DNA of 64,000 bases from Kappaphycus alvarezii (taxonomy: Eukaryota; Rhodophyta; Florideophyceae; Gigartinales; Solieriaceae). Shown one piece after another: positions 13,331-25,512 of this stretch; position 1 is the first letter of the stretch, and each line of letters opens with the position of its first letter. The notes below the pieces were generated by a model. It saw nothing but the letters and a program-made list of their open reading frames with translations, was not told the DNA's origin and did no database searches. The stretch is from assembly GCA_002205965.3 (NCBI GenBank), contig NADL03000553.1, positions 124,001 through 188,000 of the forward strand. The letters run 5' to 3'. The position numbers and the translations under genes were made by a program.

Positions 13331-14099
13331 GCAAAACAATGTTTTTTCTCGAATATTTCAAATATTTCAAATATCAAACTGTGTTTTTGCAAAAGTTTCT
13401 GTCTCATCATATGAACATGTAACTTTTCAAGATAAGCATATATAGTTCTGGTTCTCGAACACTACCCGCAAATTTACGTGAAGCTCTTAACTCGCCCATC
13501 GCTAGCAGAAAACTGCACCATATCCTGAAATCGAACTCTGTGACAAAAATTCCCATTGATATCGGTGAAATTATGTAAATTTTCGTTAACCTAGTCAAAA
13601 AAAACGGAATATTAAAATCTTCTAAACCCGTATTTAATTTCGATAAAAATCGCTTGTCATTACAATGCCCAGATTCAATGGAAATTTATGAAAACAGAAA
13701 TTGAAGATGCCTGCCTTTCAGTTTCATTAAGTGGATTTTACTGTAACACTAAGAGCTAAATGATTTATTTGATGTATCTATTCATTGGGGCGACAGTTAA
13801 GAAGACTTTGATGGCATTTTAAGTAATTAAATGGAATATTTACGTCGTAAATCAATTGAAGAGAACTTTGGTATTATTGATTATAAACTATCAAAGGCGT
13901 CTTAAACTAGAGCTTGATATTCAAAAAACGATTTCCTCAATTTCACAATACATGCTGCAAGGCAGTAGTGTTGCACGAGAAAATTGTTAGTTCAAGTGGA
14001 CCGGGTGTGAATCGAGACAGTAGGTGCAAGCTCTGCGCGAACTATTCAAATGACGATATGTATTGTGAATTTCGGCACGAGACTGCATTTCAGGTTTAG
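13331..14099. other. No gene recognised
   Basis: AT-rich sequence with only short frames on both strands. The triplet-like run ATATTTCAAATATTTCAAAT sits at about 13,352. Its right edge may hold the upstream part of the LTR-like sequence that precedes the retroelement at 14.1 kb. Confidence 0.35.
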
Positions 14100-16370
14100 G
14101 CGGGAATTGTACCGCGGTCTATATAAAGCGACCGTGGAGTCCTGCAGAAATAAAAGCTGTATCACACGCCTAAGAATTTTTGCGAACCAATAGTAAAGTT
14201 TTGTGTTAGCATTGGTACTAGTTTTGTGGTTGAGTTATTACTAAGGTTTAGTCGCTTTGGGCGAAGCGGGTCGCTTATCCCTGTTTAAGAGCTTGAACCA
14301 TTTCTACGGAAGGTTAGGGTAACATAAAAAGTTTTTTATCACGCGTGGTTTTGATACCACCAAGTGAGCAAGTAAGGTACGACGTTCGTACGAGGATTGC
14401 TTGACAATATGAGGAGTGACACAAGAAGTAATCCCCATTTCGACGCGGGCGCTAAGAGGACGGCTAGCAATACCAGGAAAACCGTTTCAGAAAATGATGA
14501 AGAGTCGTTGCGCCTGGAGGCGGTGGAGGAGGGTCATAAGGTGCCTGAGGTTGTCCATGATCCTTCCAAGGACAACGACAAAGTAGATGATATGAAGCTA
14601 GGTGTCGCTGAGATACTGGCTGATATCTCTAATAATGTGGCGGCGGTCGCTTCCTGCGCCGCTAAGAGTGAGCGAGAGGTATCCAAGCTCAGGATAAAGA
14701 TACGTGTTTTCCAACAGCATAAGACCCGCCCACATTTCTTTGCGAGTATTACGAGCTTGATTCGGGAGAATAATCTGGTTGGAAAGTCTATTTCCTGATC
14801 CGAACCGAGGAAGAACTGGGCTATTAGAGGCAGCTAGTGCAGGACTCACCATGTTGTCGCCGCTTCACCAAGGTTCGCAAGGACCGTCGTCGCGAGACAA
14901 CAGACGACTACGAAGTTTGTCCTATCACAGTGGCTTTCAAAATATATAAGAACGCCTTTGAGGAGTCCCACTACAGGCGTATCGAAGACGGATCCTTTTT
15001 CGATGCGAAGCGTACTTGGGAGCGCCTCTTGAAGGATTTAGATGTAGCCAAGACGGCAGAACGTCGTCTGAGGCCGTATGAGTTCGAGAAGGGCGTTCGG
15101 AGGGTGTCAGAAAAGGATGCTGGAGTCCATGGCGTCAACGCATGAGTTGTGGGAGTTGCTTGAGACGAGGCTTTGCAAACAGACGCATCGTTCCGAGTTA
15201 CAGGGCAGTTTTTTTGGAATAAATTGGAACAAGAGGAAGTAATCCCTGGCTCACTATGCGGAACGTTTGCGATCAGCTGCCATAGCTCGTCCCACTAGTA
15301 TCTCATCGGATGTTATGTTGACCTGCCTCAGGGCCGGCCTCCCACAAAGGTTGCAGGATCAGGCAGTCCGGGTTACAGGTAATTTCGACACGTGGTCACC
15401 TCTGTATCACACGTTTTGACGGCGCAGCAGTCGACACAACTTGGAACGATCAGGGAGATGGTAGAGGGGTCTCAGGCTCAGGGAACTACACTTGGGGGGG
15501 CTGGTTCGTCGGATCGCTTCTCTCATGTTGGTGTCATGCCTGCCATAATACCGGTCACATTGCACGTCACTGTCAATAAAAGGGGGCAAATAAGAACAAT
15601 GCGGGTGAATGGGGCAAAGCGTATGGGACGGAGGCTGGAAAAGAGAACGAAGCTCGCCCCGGCAAAAACTAGTCCAGGGCGCTACGGCCTCGAACAAGGG
15701 CAAGAACGAGTCTGTTTGTGCTTTTAAAAAGCCGGTAATATGGAAGAGGGAAGAAGACATTGCTATCGCTCTCAGAGCATTCGTTGAAGAGTTTATGGTT
15801 CCAATAGACACGGCGTCACTGTCGATTTTTGTGTACTTCGCTTGGTTCAGGGCTCATAGAGGGACGTTTTTAAATAGTGGAGGGTCAGTGCGTGCGGTAG
15901 ACGGCAGGGAAATCGGAGTGGTGGGTACAGCAGTGATGGACTTCGAGTTCTGGGGTTTTACGTTCCATGAAGAAGTACAAGTGATGTCCAAGCTTCCGGA
16001 TAATATGCTGATTGGCCGCAAATTTTGGCGCAATTTGGCTTGCAGCTGGACTTGAAGCAAAATTCTGGCCCTAAAAGACAGGGAAATGAACGTTTCCTTG
16101 GGAATCTGGGACAGCAGAATGGTCAGAGAGAGCATGAGACAGTTCAGGCAGTCATCCAAAGTGCATATGGGGACCAAGCTCTCAAAGAAATGGACCTCAC
16201 AGAGTTCTCGGAACATCCCTCGAAACTTAATGAAGTACGTAAGCTACTGTGGCTTTGGTGAGCCATATTGAAAAGGTTGGGAGAGATTAAGTGTGAGGGG
16301 CATAAGATTTCTCTGAAGTCTTTTGGTACCTTTTACGGTACGGGAGATAAAGCTCATCCCGATCGGGCAT
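14100..16370 (+). mobile_element. Ty3/gypsy LTR retrotransposon fossil (Gag and protease end)
   Basis: A promoter-like segment (TATATAAAG at about 14,120 and AATAAA about 30 bases later) resembles a 5' LTR. A Gag-like region follows at about 14,400-15,540, including HYAERLRSAAIARPTSI, and then a CCHC zinc knuckle of form C-x2-C-x4-H-x4-C (CHACHNTGHIARHC) near 15,535. A retropepsin-like stretch at about 15,790-16,040 has PIDTASLSIFV and later MLIGRKFWR. The linker toward reverse transcriptase starts and then the element is lost near 16,370; no RT, RNase H or integrase follows. It is broken, with roughly half a dozen or more breaks, and looks old. No second LTR was found. Confidence 0.6.
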
Positions 16371-19300
16371 ATTATCTACAGTGCTCTCTGCAAGCCTTTG
16401 AAGATAGCAGATTACACCATCATTTTGGACTGCAGAGTTTCTTCGATTTAAGATCCTTGAAGCAATCTAATTTTTTCGCGTAAGGCATCTGTTTTACTGA
16501 AGCATGCTTGTATCTTGAAAATCCAAACGCTTGTTCCAAGAATGTATTGCAAGTTGTCATTTCGTTGAAGTAATACTTCTTCGAGTTTGGTTCCAGTAAC
16601 CCACTTAAATGCGATGTACGACTTGATTGATAAAAGAACAGCACTCGAGAAACCTCTGCTCTTAAATACAGGTCGTCATTTTTTGTGAAACACTTCATCG
16701 TATTAAAGTATTTTATTGAAAAAAACTTTTGTTGGAGACATTGGCAACAGCCAATTTTCTCTTCTTTCGTAAACAAGATTCCCCATGCTTCCTTCTTCTG
16801 CAGGTCTTGTAGTGTTATGTACGTTTTTTCAGATAAATGAAATTTTTATGACTTATTTTCTGTGTCTGAAACTTCATCAACAGACAGTGTAGGTTTAGGT
16901 AAAGAATAAGCGGAATAATAATTTCCCCCATCTTTCTTTGGTATGTATCGCCAATGCCCTGGGAGGAACAACATTCGCCAATGCCCGAGAAGGAACCTGA
17001 ATCTCTCTCTGAACTACCAATCAGATGTAAAAAGAAGATGATAGTGAACGAATATTTCAATTTGTGTGATACAATTGATATAAAAAATCAGAGGAAAGAA
17101 AATATTGAACTCTCCTCCTGGGTGATGTTTCTGAGGGAATCGAAAGTGAATTTATGTGAATTTAAAGTTATAAAAAATCAGTGAGGAGAGATGTGGCTGC
17201 GCTTCTCTTGCCCTATAACATTTAAGCATAGAAATAATACTAATATTATCGTTAGATATCTGTAAAAAATGTTCAGAGAAATATAAATTAGATGAAATCC
17301 TGTTATATTTTTTCGCAAGAAGATTGCTGAAAAAGAATAAAAATCTAGAATTATTGATATACCTTTACTTTTAAGGATCTTTATGAGCTGTACGCCGATA
17401 TCGATATTCTTGTTAAAAATTCAAGGATACATGTGCACAGTAAATAGGAATGAGATTTATTGTACTATTTATTGTCTTAATGGTAGTGATGTGCTGATTA
17501 TTGTGGTCTCAACTGCCACTAATAACACCCGATAGATGCTTGTATTAGTGATACTACTTTGATTTGTCCAATGTGTGACATGTTTTTGATATGTCTAGAT
17601 TTTTATTCGTGAATAACCACAGATATATTTATCGGTATTGATATTTTACAAAAACTAATGATCTCAACCAATAGTTGCGAACCATTCGTCTATACTAATG
17701 AAACGTTTTTTAAAACGCTAAATCATATGTTGGGTTGCATTTTCGTAATCGTAAAATTGTTTAGAAATGAAGACAGGGGTTCAAAGGTTCTGCAACTGTT
17801 TTGATCTCCGGTTACTATTGTAGAGCTAAATTAGGCCTCTACTGCTACAAATATTACGCTATAGGATACATATTTACAGTATCAAAGGCAATGATATTTT
17901 AAAACAGTTTCAATGGACTGTGAATGCTACAGATCCCGTTTAAGAGAGCGAATATAGTATGACTTAAAATTACCTCCCTCAAACAATTTTTGACCCACAT
18001 GATCGATTCATAAAAACCAACGAGCTGATATCAGCGGCGAGGTTTATTTGCCCTGCGGAAAATGATTATCCTGGGCTTCTCGGTAATCGAGAGATATCTG
18101 AACTAGCATTTGCGTACGAAACAAGCGATAACTTTTGTTCGCTTTCTGAACGCTACATAGTATTGTAGAGGACCTAACTGATAAAGACGCCGCTTGAAAT
18201 TTTATCGCAGCCCAAAAAGATTTAAGTGGAAAAATAAGACTTAAATATTCATTAATACGGAGTAGTATTGATAAAAGATTGCATTATTCTTAGATACGCC
18301 TCCCTCAAAGAGAATGGTAATGTTGGCTTAAATTTGCATGATGATACGGTGCCTTTTATGTATGAAGGCGCGTTAGCTGTAAAGATCTATTGTAACGTCC
18401 TACACCTAGCAGGAATAAATATAAATGACTCGACTATTGTTTAAGAATGGCCCACAAACCGTTATAAAGAGTAACATATCAACTTTATTCTGTTCCTTGC
18501 TCAATTTTCAGAGGTTAGAAAACAATGTATTGTACGAAGAAGACTCCTGAAATAATTTCCAATTTTAATCTAGACCGTACACGTAATAGTAATGACTGAG
18601 TACGACTACAAGTACGCATAAAATTTTCAAGGTAATGAATTGGTAGGGTTGAATTAATGATCCGAGAAAATTGAAATGGTGAAAAGTAATGAAAATTAGG
18701 TCGGGGATTCTTTTCCATCAGAATGGAAAAATATTCGATCATTTCAGAAAACATAATATTAAATGTTTCAATGTTCATCTTTGCATAAGAAGTAGTTTCT
18801 AAATGATTGAAACATATAAATTTTGTCATTTATGATGCCAAAAATTTTCTTTGCATGTGAGAATCACGAAATACACCGCTTAAAGTGAGATACTATCTTT
18901 CCTGTTCTGCTCTACTGGTTGAACTGCATTTTAATGCTTACTGAATAAATTTGAATCATAGTATTGCTATAGAACTTTAAAGTATTGAAACGAAGCTAAG
19001 AAAAAATTATGAGCATAGTTTATGTATTGACGTTTAAGGTTTATATGGCTATATGTTCGAACTCAAGGGAGGTTGTGGAATTAGCTGACTGTCGTGCATA
19101 CCGAAAATTTGTCACCCTTACATATTTGAAATCCGCTTCAGAATTTATGAGGCCAAATGAAGAGGACGAATTAACAGTATATATCAACATACTTTATCGA
19201 CTTTGGGGTCTTTGTCGGGATAACAGATAGCAGAATGTCTCCTCCAAACTCGTCTTAGATCAATTTCCAAGAGCAAAAGAAGAAATGAAATAATGTAGAA

Positions 19301-19862
19301 AGTTCGAAAGACTGCTGGAAAAAGACCAGTGCCAAGATGATATGGAGACAATTCAACGCAATCTTTTGCCGACATTTAAATCTGACGATGATTCTCAATC
19401 AAATACAGTTGATTACTGTGACATATTTCCCCAGATACTGGAGAAGGATAGAAATGTTTGTCCTTCTGTTGCTTCCCAGAAGGAAGCTAAGTATAAGGCA
19501 TCCCTTGAATCTAGGATAGAGAATGAGCACCCTGACATGGGCATAAAGGGACAAGAGGATAACGATTTGCAACCAGAATATGATGCCCATTATTCTGATA
19601 TGTCACATGCTTCTTAGGAAAATCCACAACTCAGTGGAGAAGATTGTCCTACCCGATCAGAGATAAGGGGAGTTCGGATGCTTGAAGTTCAAGCGCTCGA
19701 CTGTGCCACAAACCAAAAAAAATATCAGCTCACCGAACACAATGCTCAGAGAGACTAGAAATCGCACAATCAGGGCGGCACGGAATGGATTTCTTGGAAA
19801 GACTCGGAATTAAAAGCCATCAGATGAGGTGTAAGATGTTTTACAGGTAGAAATAAGAGTAA
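16371..19862. other. Mostly AT-rich, no gene recognised; possible 5' part of the methyltransferase remnant
   Basis: 16,371-18,990 is AT-rich with no domain-bearing frame. A short imperfect duplication (CGCCAATGCCC, at about 16,950 and 16,977) is seen. From 19,009 to 19,862 the + strand has three coding-like frames in different phases (MAICSNSREVVELADCRAYR; QNTLEKD-like acidic stretch at 19,342-19,617), which may be upstream exons or domains of the methyltransferase remnant that follows. They carry no recognised domain. Confidence 0.35.
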
Positions 19863-20487
19863 TGTACCCCTTTGTTTGACATCCTAGTGACGGATCCCCC
19901 ATACAGCAATCCAAACTCTAAGTCAATAGCCGTTACGGATTACGAAAATTTAGTAGAAGACAAAGAAATGAGAGCTTTCGCACAGGTTTTCCGTAAATAC
20001 TACGTCCAGGAGGATGGGTATTTTTATTCACATCTATTTTGTATCACAGTAAATAGCTGTCTGCGTTTCGGTACTATTGCTTTACTAGACCCCACTATCG
20101 TTTTATTATGGGCAAGAACAATTTCGAACTACAAGAGTGGCGTGGTGATGACTTTCCCCAGAACTCGTCTAAATTTGCGTTTCATGTCAGAGCACCAGGA
20201 AAAAGAACTGATGGGTTTGAACAGACTTGAAAAGTCCGTACAATGCCATAATAACGAAAGGAAAGCGAACATTTTGTGCTATCGCTATTGTATTCGCGAA
20301 TCGTAGAAAGCTACTCAAACCTGACACAAAGTCACCAGTTCTTGTTGAGGAAAAAAGCACGAAGCTTTTGTGCAAACTTTTAACAACTTTTTGCCCTAAG
20401 CAGGGATTCTTATTGGAGCTCTACGCGGGTACGTTAAGTACCGCAATTTATTGCTTGGAAGCTCTCAGGAAGAGTGCGTCACTTTAA
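19863..20487 (+). pseudogene. Decayed DNA amino-methyltransferase (beta-type motif order)
   Basis: After a stop at 19,860 the frame reads LFDILVTDPPYSNPNSKSI; the DPPY tetrapeptide (19,893-19,904) is motif IV of N6-adenine and N4-cytosine methyltransferases. AFAQVFRKYYVQEDGYFYSH follows, like the segment after motif IV. The frame then breaks between about 20,227 and 20,306. In the next phase comes PVLVEEKSTKLLCKLL, then CPKQGFLLELYAGTLSTAI, which matches motif I (the S-adenosylmethionine loop, normally [D/E]-x-[F/Y]-x-G) in C-terminal position. Motif IV before motif I is the beta-class order. The protein would transfer methyl groups to A or C bases; whether it came from the host or a transposon is not visible. 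The frame change and lack of a good start mean it is dead or wrongly assembled. Confidence 0.55.
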
Positions 20488-21648
20488 AAAAATACGGACT
20501 GCTTTCGTTTAGCATTTCAGCGGCTCCGAAAAGTAGCTCTTGCTATTTCGATTCAATGCGGAGGAAGGTCTAAGAAAAGAATGGCTCTGACACCTTCACG
20601 CTCGCGTTACCTTCACGTAAGCATAGCTTTATTCGTTACTTCCGGCTCTTCGATGGTTGCAATGCAGGATCCGGATATACGCCCCGCCGATATCAACTTC
20701 AGTAGCCGTTACAAGGATAAGATTCAGAATAATTTCAAAGGAGGAAAAGGAGTAAGACTTTTCTATGAAAAGCGCGATGTTTGGAAGGGTTTTGTTCAAG
20801 GAGAGGTCCGAAACCCAACTTGTCCAAAAAAGCATCCACGGAACTCCACCACAAGATTATTAAAGTGTAGGGCGAGATCTCTTCTGCATCTCCAATGTTA
20901 GTATTTCTTAGGGAATGGAGTCCTAATTGCACAAGTACAAGTTCGAGGGAGTATAGAGTATCCTAGTAACACTTGGCGACATCGAAGTCAACTTCCTCGC
21001 TTGTAACATCAAAGAAAAAAGCGAGATATTTAGATGCGCCTCTTTGATGGTTTCATTCCAACCACAAAGAAAAAGTAGATATTTATGAGTGAAATAACAC
21101 TATTCCTCCTTAGTTTCCATCTTCGTAATATAAGTGTCCCTCTCTACCCTTATTTTTAAAAATTCATCCAAGCCAGCTAGAATATGCGGGCAAGTAGAGA
21201 TTTGTCGCCCAATGGGGAGTGGCGGTGCGGGAAATGCCGGTGAAATGACCTCCTTCGGTGGGGTGGGAGGACGCCGGTGCAGGAGGAAAGTGTCCAGAGG
21301 GGCTCAATTTTAGTTGCCACCTTACGGTAAGGCTCGGAGTTGAGAGCGAGATCCTCAACAAGGGCTCCGGAGGTATATAGAGAGAGGGCGTTTGGCGGCG
21401 GTGCGTGAGCGCGAATGTCCATGTCAGGACAGCTGCGATATGGAGAAGGATGAGAGCAGCGGAAACGGTTGCGGTCAACGTGAAACGGCCGCAAAGGCCG
21501 CGTGTGTATGGATATATTGGGTGTGTGTGGTGGCTGTGATAGTTATGTGTACTGCAGTATCTCATTTCATTGTTTTGTATTACACCCTAGCGCATTGGTT
21601 GTCACTATACAGTATTTCACTGTACGGTATTGCAATATTATTGCACTA
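20488..21648. other. No gene recognised; GC-rich island near 21.2-21.5 kb
   Basis: A + frame at 20,581-20,901 (contains DPDIRPADINFSSRYKDK) might be a further piece of the methyltransferase remnant but has no domain. About 21,190-21,500 is GC-rich compared with its surroundings and holds a TATATAGAGAG near 21,372, with overlapping frames on both strands and no recognisable protein. Confidence 0.35.
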
Positions 21649-21663
21649 CAGTATAATCTCGAT
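21649..21663. repeat. Left terminal inverted repeat of the pogo element
   Basis: CAGTATAATCTCGAT, preceded by TA; pairs with 23,534-23,548 with one mismatch. Confidence 0.8.
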
Positions 21664-21898
21664 ATTTGACTGAGCATAGTGGACTAGATCAACGGTCAAA
21701 TGTCGTGAACGATCATATATGGGGATTGCTTAGAGCCACTGTAAACTACTTTGAGTAACTATCAAGTGTTGTTTGACTGGTTGTATAATCTCTCTGAGCA
21801 CGCACTTAGGACTGCAATCTCCTCAGAGTGACCAAGAAAGTCTTATCTACCGCATATGAGAGGTACGAAACCTGTTTCAAGACGGCAATTGCCTCAAG

Positions 21899-22983
21899 CT
21901 AAGCCCCAAATGTAGGCATCTTTGAACTACATTCATCGTCTTTCTCTTTACCAGAGCCATCCCCATCACAAGCAGTAAGAAAAGTTTCCGTGTCGTCTTG
22001 CACACAGTCGTCCTCATTTTGAGGATTGAGTAGAGCATCAATATTCATCCTAGAACGAGCAGGAACAAGCGAGTCTACATATATTTGAATTATCTTTCTT
22101 TCTGAGGTAAAATCTGGAACAGGCAGTTGAGGCTGGTTTGCATCAATGAGCTTCTTATCTCGCCAACAATTAGCAATGACAGAATTGCTAAGCTCCTTCC
22201 AAATTTTCTTCAATACCAACATTTCTGATAGTAGGTCGACCTTATAGATGCCATTCTCATCAGTTTCTACCACATCAAGAGCATCTTCCAACTGAAATGT
22301 TCTGTAGTGGACTTTCGTCGCTGCAATAAAGCTGCTTCACATGGCTGAATTTTGGAAGTTGCGTTGGGGGACAGGAAGATAGTCTCGACATTTTTCAACT
22401 CAGGTTGTGTTCCTGTGCCTCCATGTGCAGAGAAATTTTCAATAAGAAAGGCGAGTTTTCGCCCCGGGGTTTTCCCAATGTACACATCCAATTGGTGCAA
22501 CAACAAGGAAAGTATGTCAGCTGTGATCTAGGCTTTTGAATTAGAATATTCAAGACCACACTTCTTCTCAAATGCTCTGGGGCTCTTTTCATGTCCAACA
22601 AACATCAAATCAAATTTCTCTGTACCATCGGCGTTACCAGTAAAACGCGTCCTAAACCTTTCCTTCTATTTTTTCCTTCCAGCCAAGGGTTTTGCCGCTA
22701 TGGTAGTATCCGTGGCTAGCTTGTACTGTAGAACACATTCGTCTGTATCAAATATGTTCCTCTTCTCATACTTTCTAATGTTTTCTTGAAGCTTGGGAAG
22801 CTTAGTAGCTACAACATCTACATTTGCACCTCCAGATTCTCCATAGGACCGAAAATGACGAAGAAACCATCGACTCTTGAACTTTTCCATCCAAGCAACT
22901 GAATTTTTAAGTGACAGTTTATCATTTTCAGCACGGCTCTTATTCATGGCTTCTTGGATGCACTTTGCTTGTAAACGAATCAA
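21899..22983 (-). pseudogene. pogo-family (CENP-B/Tigger-like) transposase, inactivated
   Basis: Read on the minus strand, coding similarity begins upstream of the ATG at 22,983 (ISITKRRCISGHLI). A CENP-B-type DNA-binding region follows (SLKNSVAWMEKFKSRW, then RSYGESGGANVD), and then the DDE core: NIFDTDECVLQYKL with the first aspartate, NADGTEKFDLMFVGHEK, FLIENFSAHGG and NATSKIQPCEAALL. One frame runs from 22,983 to about 22,290, interrupted by TAG twice (after PLAGRKK and after YSNSKA); a one-base frame change near 22,300 then leads to VDLLSEMLVLKKIW and the acidic C-terminus ending at 21,899. The second and third catalytic positions read E (IEN, PCEAA) where the family normally has D. Together these changes make it inactive. 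Confidence 0.8.
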
Positions 22984-23533
22984 ATGTCCAGAAATGCATC
23001 GCCTTTTTGTTATACTGATGGGAGATACAGCTGTAAAGCTTTTTTTTCAGTAGGCCAATTGAACTTGATTTGTATCTGATAGGCGTACTGACTCGGCCGC
23101 CTGTGGGTTGAACATCTTTTTTGTTCATATAAAACGGCCCTTATCGTCGTAAAACCTGGGGTAATGGAGAGTTCGAAATCTGTTTTGGCCCATACTGCAA
23201 ATCGGTTGTTCTCTGCTTAGCCTCGGCCCTGGTTTTCCTTTTCTGCTTTTTTAAGAGACACATATATCTTCTTATTCATGGCAGTTCATGCTCTGAACGA
23301 CGGACTGATGCCAGAATGAACAGATTGTTCAAACTGGTATAATTGATCAGCAATTCCTTCAACGGGAGTAGCTTTCGTGCTTTTCTAAAGGCTCCGAACC
23401 CTCTGAATGAAACGATCAAGTAATGAGTCTTAGCGTAATGCTTATTTTCAGTTAAAATTTCGCAGTCCACAAACTTGGTGAACCGTTTTTGCGGTCAAAT
23501 AGCGGTAAAGGTCTATTATGGGGGGAGCATTCA

Positions 23534-23548
23534 TCGATATTATACTGT
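23534..23548. repeat. Right terminal inverted repeat of the pogo element
   Basis: ATCGATATTATACTG, followed by TA; it is the inverted partner of 21,649-21,663. Confidence 0.8.
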
Positions 23549-23968
23549 ACAAAGTACTGTTGCGCAGAGTTGATTCTTAAATTCAGGAAATAGTTGTTAT
23601 TATCTGAAAAAAACATTTAAGGGTAGTTCCAACAAAATTTTTCATTGTATGTATATAAAATATGATATCGCTGCCGGTCTGCCATTGGCCATTCAATATT
23701 TTAGATTTCCATATTTTATTTCGTCGCCAGGGAATCAGCGTGACTTGCAACCGAGTTCGCTGCAAGTCTCGCACGCGATTTTACGTATGGAATCCGTATT
23801 GACGATGAAGAATCCAGATTTCTGCATCTACAAAACATTGATGTTGCAGCTGATGATCTCTCTGCCTCCTCACAACTTCTTCCTTGTCAAACAATTTTTC
23901 TCAAACCATTCCTTCTCAAGCCACTCGTTTCAACTACTGCGAGCACTACTCTCTCCTCACTCAAAACC

Positions 23969-25327
23969 ATGCCAGAGATGAGGCACCTCTCTGATAATCG
24001 AGATTCGTTCCCTTCGTGGGTTTACCGAGAAAGGCAGTATGATAGTTAAAATGATTATAAACATCCCGAATCTCAGCGAGAACGCCCCCTCAAAACATCG
24101 TGGAAGAAAGATAGCACGCTGACTCCTTCCGATACTGCATCACAAGAGAACGTGCAGACTGTTGATGGAAGTATTGGTGCGGTCGCTGTGCCACCTGCTG
24201 AGATTAATGATCGTCTTTCAAGGCCTACTTTACAACCTCTCCAACTACCACAAGTTGTTCTTCCTGGCACGTTGCGTCGCACGGGACTTTCTGGATCCAG
24301 TCGAAAGGCCATGCTGTCCGCCAGGTTATCTAAAGCTGGTGTAAAGGACTGCACTCGTATCAAACATATTTCTTCACAGTGAGAATATCTACACTGTGTT
24401 GATGCTACACTGCAGGGTAGTATTGCTAGATCGGGCGTGGCCAGGGGATGAGCTCCAAACTGGAGTCACCATGAAACAGCAAGATTATGCCATGTAATTG
24501 CCGATGCTAGGCACCAGACCACTCTGCTGGGAATTTATCAGCGGGCTGAAACCAGGGCTGAGCTTGACCGTTGTTGCCACGATCCATTTTCGCATGAGTT
24601 TCTTGATCTCTTAACTCTGCAGAGTTTCAACCAACCGTACATGCACCCTTGGCGGAATAACAGAAGATTTAATTCTTCAGTTCGACCCCAATATCCACCC
24701 TTATGTTCAAGATGGAACCAACTGAAGTTATGTTGGACGAAATTACGTTCTATACACACTGTGACCACCGCAAACCACCATAAATCTGGTCAAAGAGACT
24801 CTAGTAGCTTCACATCTTTGACTAACAGTGATGATTCCTTGTCCTACATGCACTGTGTTTTCAAACATCACCCTTGTTCGGAATCATTGTTACGGACTAT
24901 TCCCTCTTCTGCATAAGTTGAATCCGGAATCGCAAGCATAGATGAGAATCGTATCGAGATGACCCCGACTAGAATGTCGGCTAGGGGGAGGCTTCGAGAA
25001 AAGGGGATTTGCTCAGTTGCAGCATCAATTAAAAGATTTGCGGAGCGCAGTAGTACTACAGCTACTGCGCATATTGTGATACAGAACTCTACGCAGGACA
25101 CTGCAAGCAGTGACAAACTGAAAGAACTAGAGGATTTATCCAAAGTTTCTTCTACGGTACGCAATTAGATGGCATTGAAGAGAGAGACACAATCTGAAAT
25201 CAATTCTCTGAATGGACTAAGTTCGTACGTAGAAGAAACCAGAAAGGTGCTAAGAAAACGTATGCGTAGAACTCGTAAGATGATAGATAATGAGATGCTA
25301 AGTATCCTAGAGGGAGAAGAGTGGTAA
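23969..25327 (+). pseudogene. PIF/Harbinger Myb/SANT-like DNA-binding protein, interrupted by stops only
   Basis: From ATG 23,969 a single phase stays coding-like to TAA at 25,325-25,327 (452 codons) with no frameshift. In-frame stops lie at 24,047, 24,380, 24,449, 24,914 and 25,166. The central part APNWSHHETARLCHVIADAR, then a region with TLLGIYQRAETRAELD and DPFSHEFLDLL, is the trihelix/Myb-like domain found in the second protein of PIF/Harbinger elements; it binds the element's subterminal repeats and helps import the transposase into the nucleus. The C-terminus (SEINSLNGLSSYVEETRKVL and RKMIDNEMLSILEGEEW) looks like a helical interaction region. All five stops could arise from CAA, CAG or CGA by single C-to-T changes. 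Confidence 0.75.
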
Positions 25328-25512
25328 TAAGAAGCTTTACGGTCGTCGTCTTCCATTTGCTTCAATCTCTGGTGCAAAGTCCAGACGAAGCTGGCTGGAA
25401 TCAAGATCGCGTCTTCTTGCGTGGAGAGCTTCGTTAAGATCACACTTGTCTTGTAAGTTTACTGTTCTGTACGGTTCATCCGTGTGACTTTATCATCTAT
25501 GCCTGAGGTACG

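Larger units (their letters stand above)
21649..23548 (-). mobile_element. pogo-family DNA transposon, both ends placed
   Basis: The element is 1,900 bp long. The left end starts CAGTATAATCTCGAT at 21,649 and the right end, read on the other strand, starts CAGTATAATATCGAT at 23,548, so 14 of the first 15 bases match. Each end is flanked by TA (21,647-21,648 and 23,549-23,550), the target duplicated by pogo and Tc1/mariner elements. The CAGTATAAT start is typical of pogo/Tigger ends. One transposase gene lies inside on the minus strand. The element sits in a simple-sequence stretch rich in ACTGTA-like words. It is structurally complete, but its gene is broken. Confidence 0.85.

Noticed and set aside
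21649-23548. pogo element as the autonomous partner of the two MITEs
   Set aside because: Its ends (CAGTATAATC) do not match the MITE ends (GTGTCTAT/TCGTCTAT) and it lacks the CATATG palindromes; only the TA target is shared.
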